Origin: Lysobacter_C viscosus
Lineage (GTDB): Bacteria; Pseudomonadota; Gammaproteobacteria; Xanthomonadales; Xanthomonadaceae
Reading direction: 5' to 3'
Assembly: GCF_046600715.1 (NCBI RefSeq)
Contig: NZ_JBJMAV010000005.1
Location: forward strand, 186,001 to 250,000
Length of the DNA: 64,000 nucleotides
The notes beneath the pieces are model-generated. The model made no database searches, was not told the origin of the DNA, and saw only the letters and a program-made list of their open reading frames with translations. Position 1 is the stretch's first letter; each line of letters opens with the position of its first letter. The translations under genes and the position numbers were made by a program. This document shows, in pieces, positions 62,891 to 64,000 of this stretch.

Positions 62891-64000
62891 ATGCGGACCG
62901 ATCCGATCGAGCGCCTGTTGCGCGCCGTGTACTCCACAGCGCTCTACCTGCTGGTCCCGGTGACGGTCTACCACCTCATCTGGCGCGGCTTCCGCTCGCC
63001 TGCGTATTTCCAGCGTTGGCCCGAGCGCTACGCGATCTACCGACCGCCGCCGCCCCCACGGATGCTGTGGTTGCATGCGGTCTCGGTGGGCGAGGTCAAT
63101 GCCGCGGTCCCGGTCGTCAACGCGTTGCGCCGCGGGCGCCCGGACCTTCGGCTGCTGGTCACCACGATCACCCCCACCGGCTCGGAGCGTGTCCGTGCTC
63201 TGTGGGGCGACGAGGTGGAGCACGTGTACCTCCCGTATGACCTGCCGGGCGCGGTGGGCAGGTTCCTCGCGCACTACCGGCCGCACGCAGCCCTGATCAT
63301 GGAAACCGAACTGTGGCCGAACCTGTTGTTCGGGTGCCGGGATCGCGGGGTGCCGGTGTTCATCCTCAACGGGCGGTTGTCGGAGCGGTCGCTGCGCGGA
63401 TACCGGGTGCTTGCGCCACTGGTATCGCGCGCGCTGCGAACGGTGCGTACGGTTGCGGCGCAATCGATGGGGGACGCAATGCGCTTCGTGCGGCTGGGCG
63501 CGCGTTCCGAGCAGGTCATGGACGTGGGTAACCTCAAGTACGACGTGCTCGTGCCGGTCGAGCTGGACGACTTCGTGGAGACATGCCGGCGCCATGCGGG
63601 CACGCGCCCGGTGTGGATCGCCGCCAGCACCCACGAGGACGAAGAGGCGGCGGTGATCGCCATCCACCGCCGCGTGCGAGCCCGCCACCCCGACGCATTG
63701 GTGCTGTGGGCGCCGCGCCACCCGGAGCGGTTCCGGATCGTGGCCGAACATGCGCGCGCCTCGGGCATGCAGGTGTCCACCCGGTCGCGCGCGCGCTGGC
63801 CGTCGGCGTCCGATTCGGTATTCGTGGTCGATACCCTGGGCGAGTTGATGAGCTTTTACGCCTGCGCGCAGGTGGCGTTCGTGGGCGGCAGCCTGCAGCC
63901 GGTCGGTGGGCACAACCTGCTGGAGGCCGCGGCAACCGGGACGGCAATCGTCACCGGCCCCCACCTGCACAATTTCAGTGACATCGCCAAGCGGTTGGCC
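62891..64000 (+). CDS. waaA: 3-deoxy-D-manno-octulosonic acid transferase, truncated by window end
   Basis: First 370 residues of ~425. Transfers Kdo to lipid IVA, using CMP-Kdo; inner-membrane anchored by an N-terminal span (LLRAVYSTALYLLVPVTVYH). Catalytic Glu68 in HAVSVGEVNAA; ETELWPNL, WIAASTHEDEE, APRHPERF and VGGSLQPVGGHNLLEA are visible. The frame is open to the end of the window. Divergent from lpxL with 89 bp between. Confidence 0.97.
   Translation, partial: MRTDPIERLLRAVYSTALYLLVPVTVYHLIWRGFRSPAYFQRWPERYAIYRPPPPPRMLWLHAVSVGEVNAAVPVVNALRRGRPDLRLLVTTITPTGSERVRALWGDEVEHVYLPYDLPGAVGRFLAHYRPHAALIMETELWPNLLFGCRDRGVPVFILNGRLSERSLRGYRVLAPLVSRALRTVRTVAAQSMGDAMRFVRLGARSEQVMDVGNLKYDVLVPVELDDFVETCRRHAGTRPVWIAASTHEDEEAAVIAIHRRVRARHPDALVLWAPRHPERFRIVAEHARASGMQVSTRSRARWPSASDSVFVVDTLGELMSFYACAQVAFVGGSLQPVGGHNLLEAAATGTAIVTGPHLHNFSDIAKRLA

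Overview
The window is dense, high-GC, gene-packed chromosome from a gammaproteobacterium of the Xanthomonadaceae/Lysobacteraceae type (Lysobacter/Luteimonas-like). This rests on protein resemblance and gene order (fis-purH, aroQ-accB-accC-prmA, dsbD-cutA-XRE-groESL, DUF6776-bactofilin-erpA-nudC), on very G/C-rich wobble positions, on GTAG-headed REP palindromes like those of Stenotrophomonas/Xanthomonas, and on a recurrent GCTARAMT-type -10 element. Nearly all genes are housekeeping or envelope genes. No prophage, transposase, integron or CRISPR array was seen.

Layout. 1-7.4 kb: 3' end of glmU, then glmS (both for UDP-GlcNAc), a btuB-type TonB receptor behind a cobalamin riboswitch, a free-Met-(R)-sulfoxide reductase/TfoX-C pair, a TMEM175-like channel translationally coupled to bioD. 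7.4-13 kb: an RND efflux adaptor and pump, a phasin, queD. 13-21 kb: acnD-prpF (2-methylcitrate cycle), elongator tRNA-Met, a GAF-GGDEF protein, rppH, a Fur-box-preceded bfd next to bfr, a DUF4126 membrane protein. 21-26 kb: DUF6776-bactofilin-DUF6776-erpA-nudC, followed by ampE. 25.8-31.9 kb: an LplT-PlsC fusion, a secreted EreA/ChaN-like protein, a small helical protein, and a lipid glycosyltransferase/metallophosphoesterase pair resembling the Agt/PlcP phosphate-stress lipid-remodelling pair. 31.9-38 kb: purD, an AGCS symporter, a CaCA antiporter, purH and fis. 38-43 kb: DUF3426 protein, prmA, accC, accB, aroQ. 43-50 kb: tlpA-like thioredoxin, a DsbD with duplicated N-terminal domain, cutA, XRE regulator, groES-groEL. 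50-53 kb: an intact secreted S8 protease and a decayed tandem copy. 53-64 kb: glnE, an ELM1-family gene, rutE-like nitroreductase, yceI, pirin, a CHCC zinc-finger protein, then an LPS set (GT4, O-antigen-ligase-like, lpxL, and waaA cut by the window end).

How genes work together. Envelope functions dominate: amino-sugar supply (glmU, glmS), lipid A/core assembly (lpxL, waaA, glycosyltransferase, ligase-like protein), phospholipid remodelling (LplT-PlsC fusion, PlcP-like/Agt-like pair) and periplasmic redox (dsbD, tlpA). bioD and accB/accC join biotin synthesis with fatty-acid initiation. purD and purH belong to purine synthesis. bfd and bfr form an iron store/release pair with a visible Fur box.

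The less ordinary signals are the bactofilin flanked by two paralogous membrane coiled-coil proteins; the Agt/PlcP-like operon with a Pho-box-like half-site and two minisatellites around the glycosyltransferase; a -10 element shared by many starts, with four genes (msrC-like, cutA, lpxL, waaA) whose -10 lies exactly 6 nt from ATG and so are predicted leaderless; an XRE operator with an orphan terminator before groES; three stacked terminators after groEL; and two near-identical composite REPs flanking prmA. All functional statements are inferred from sequence alone.
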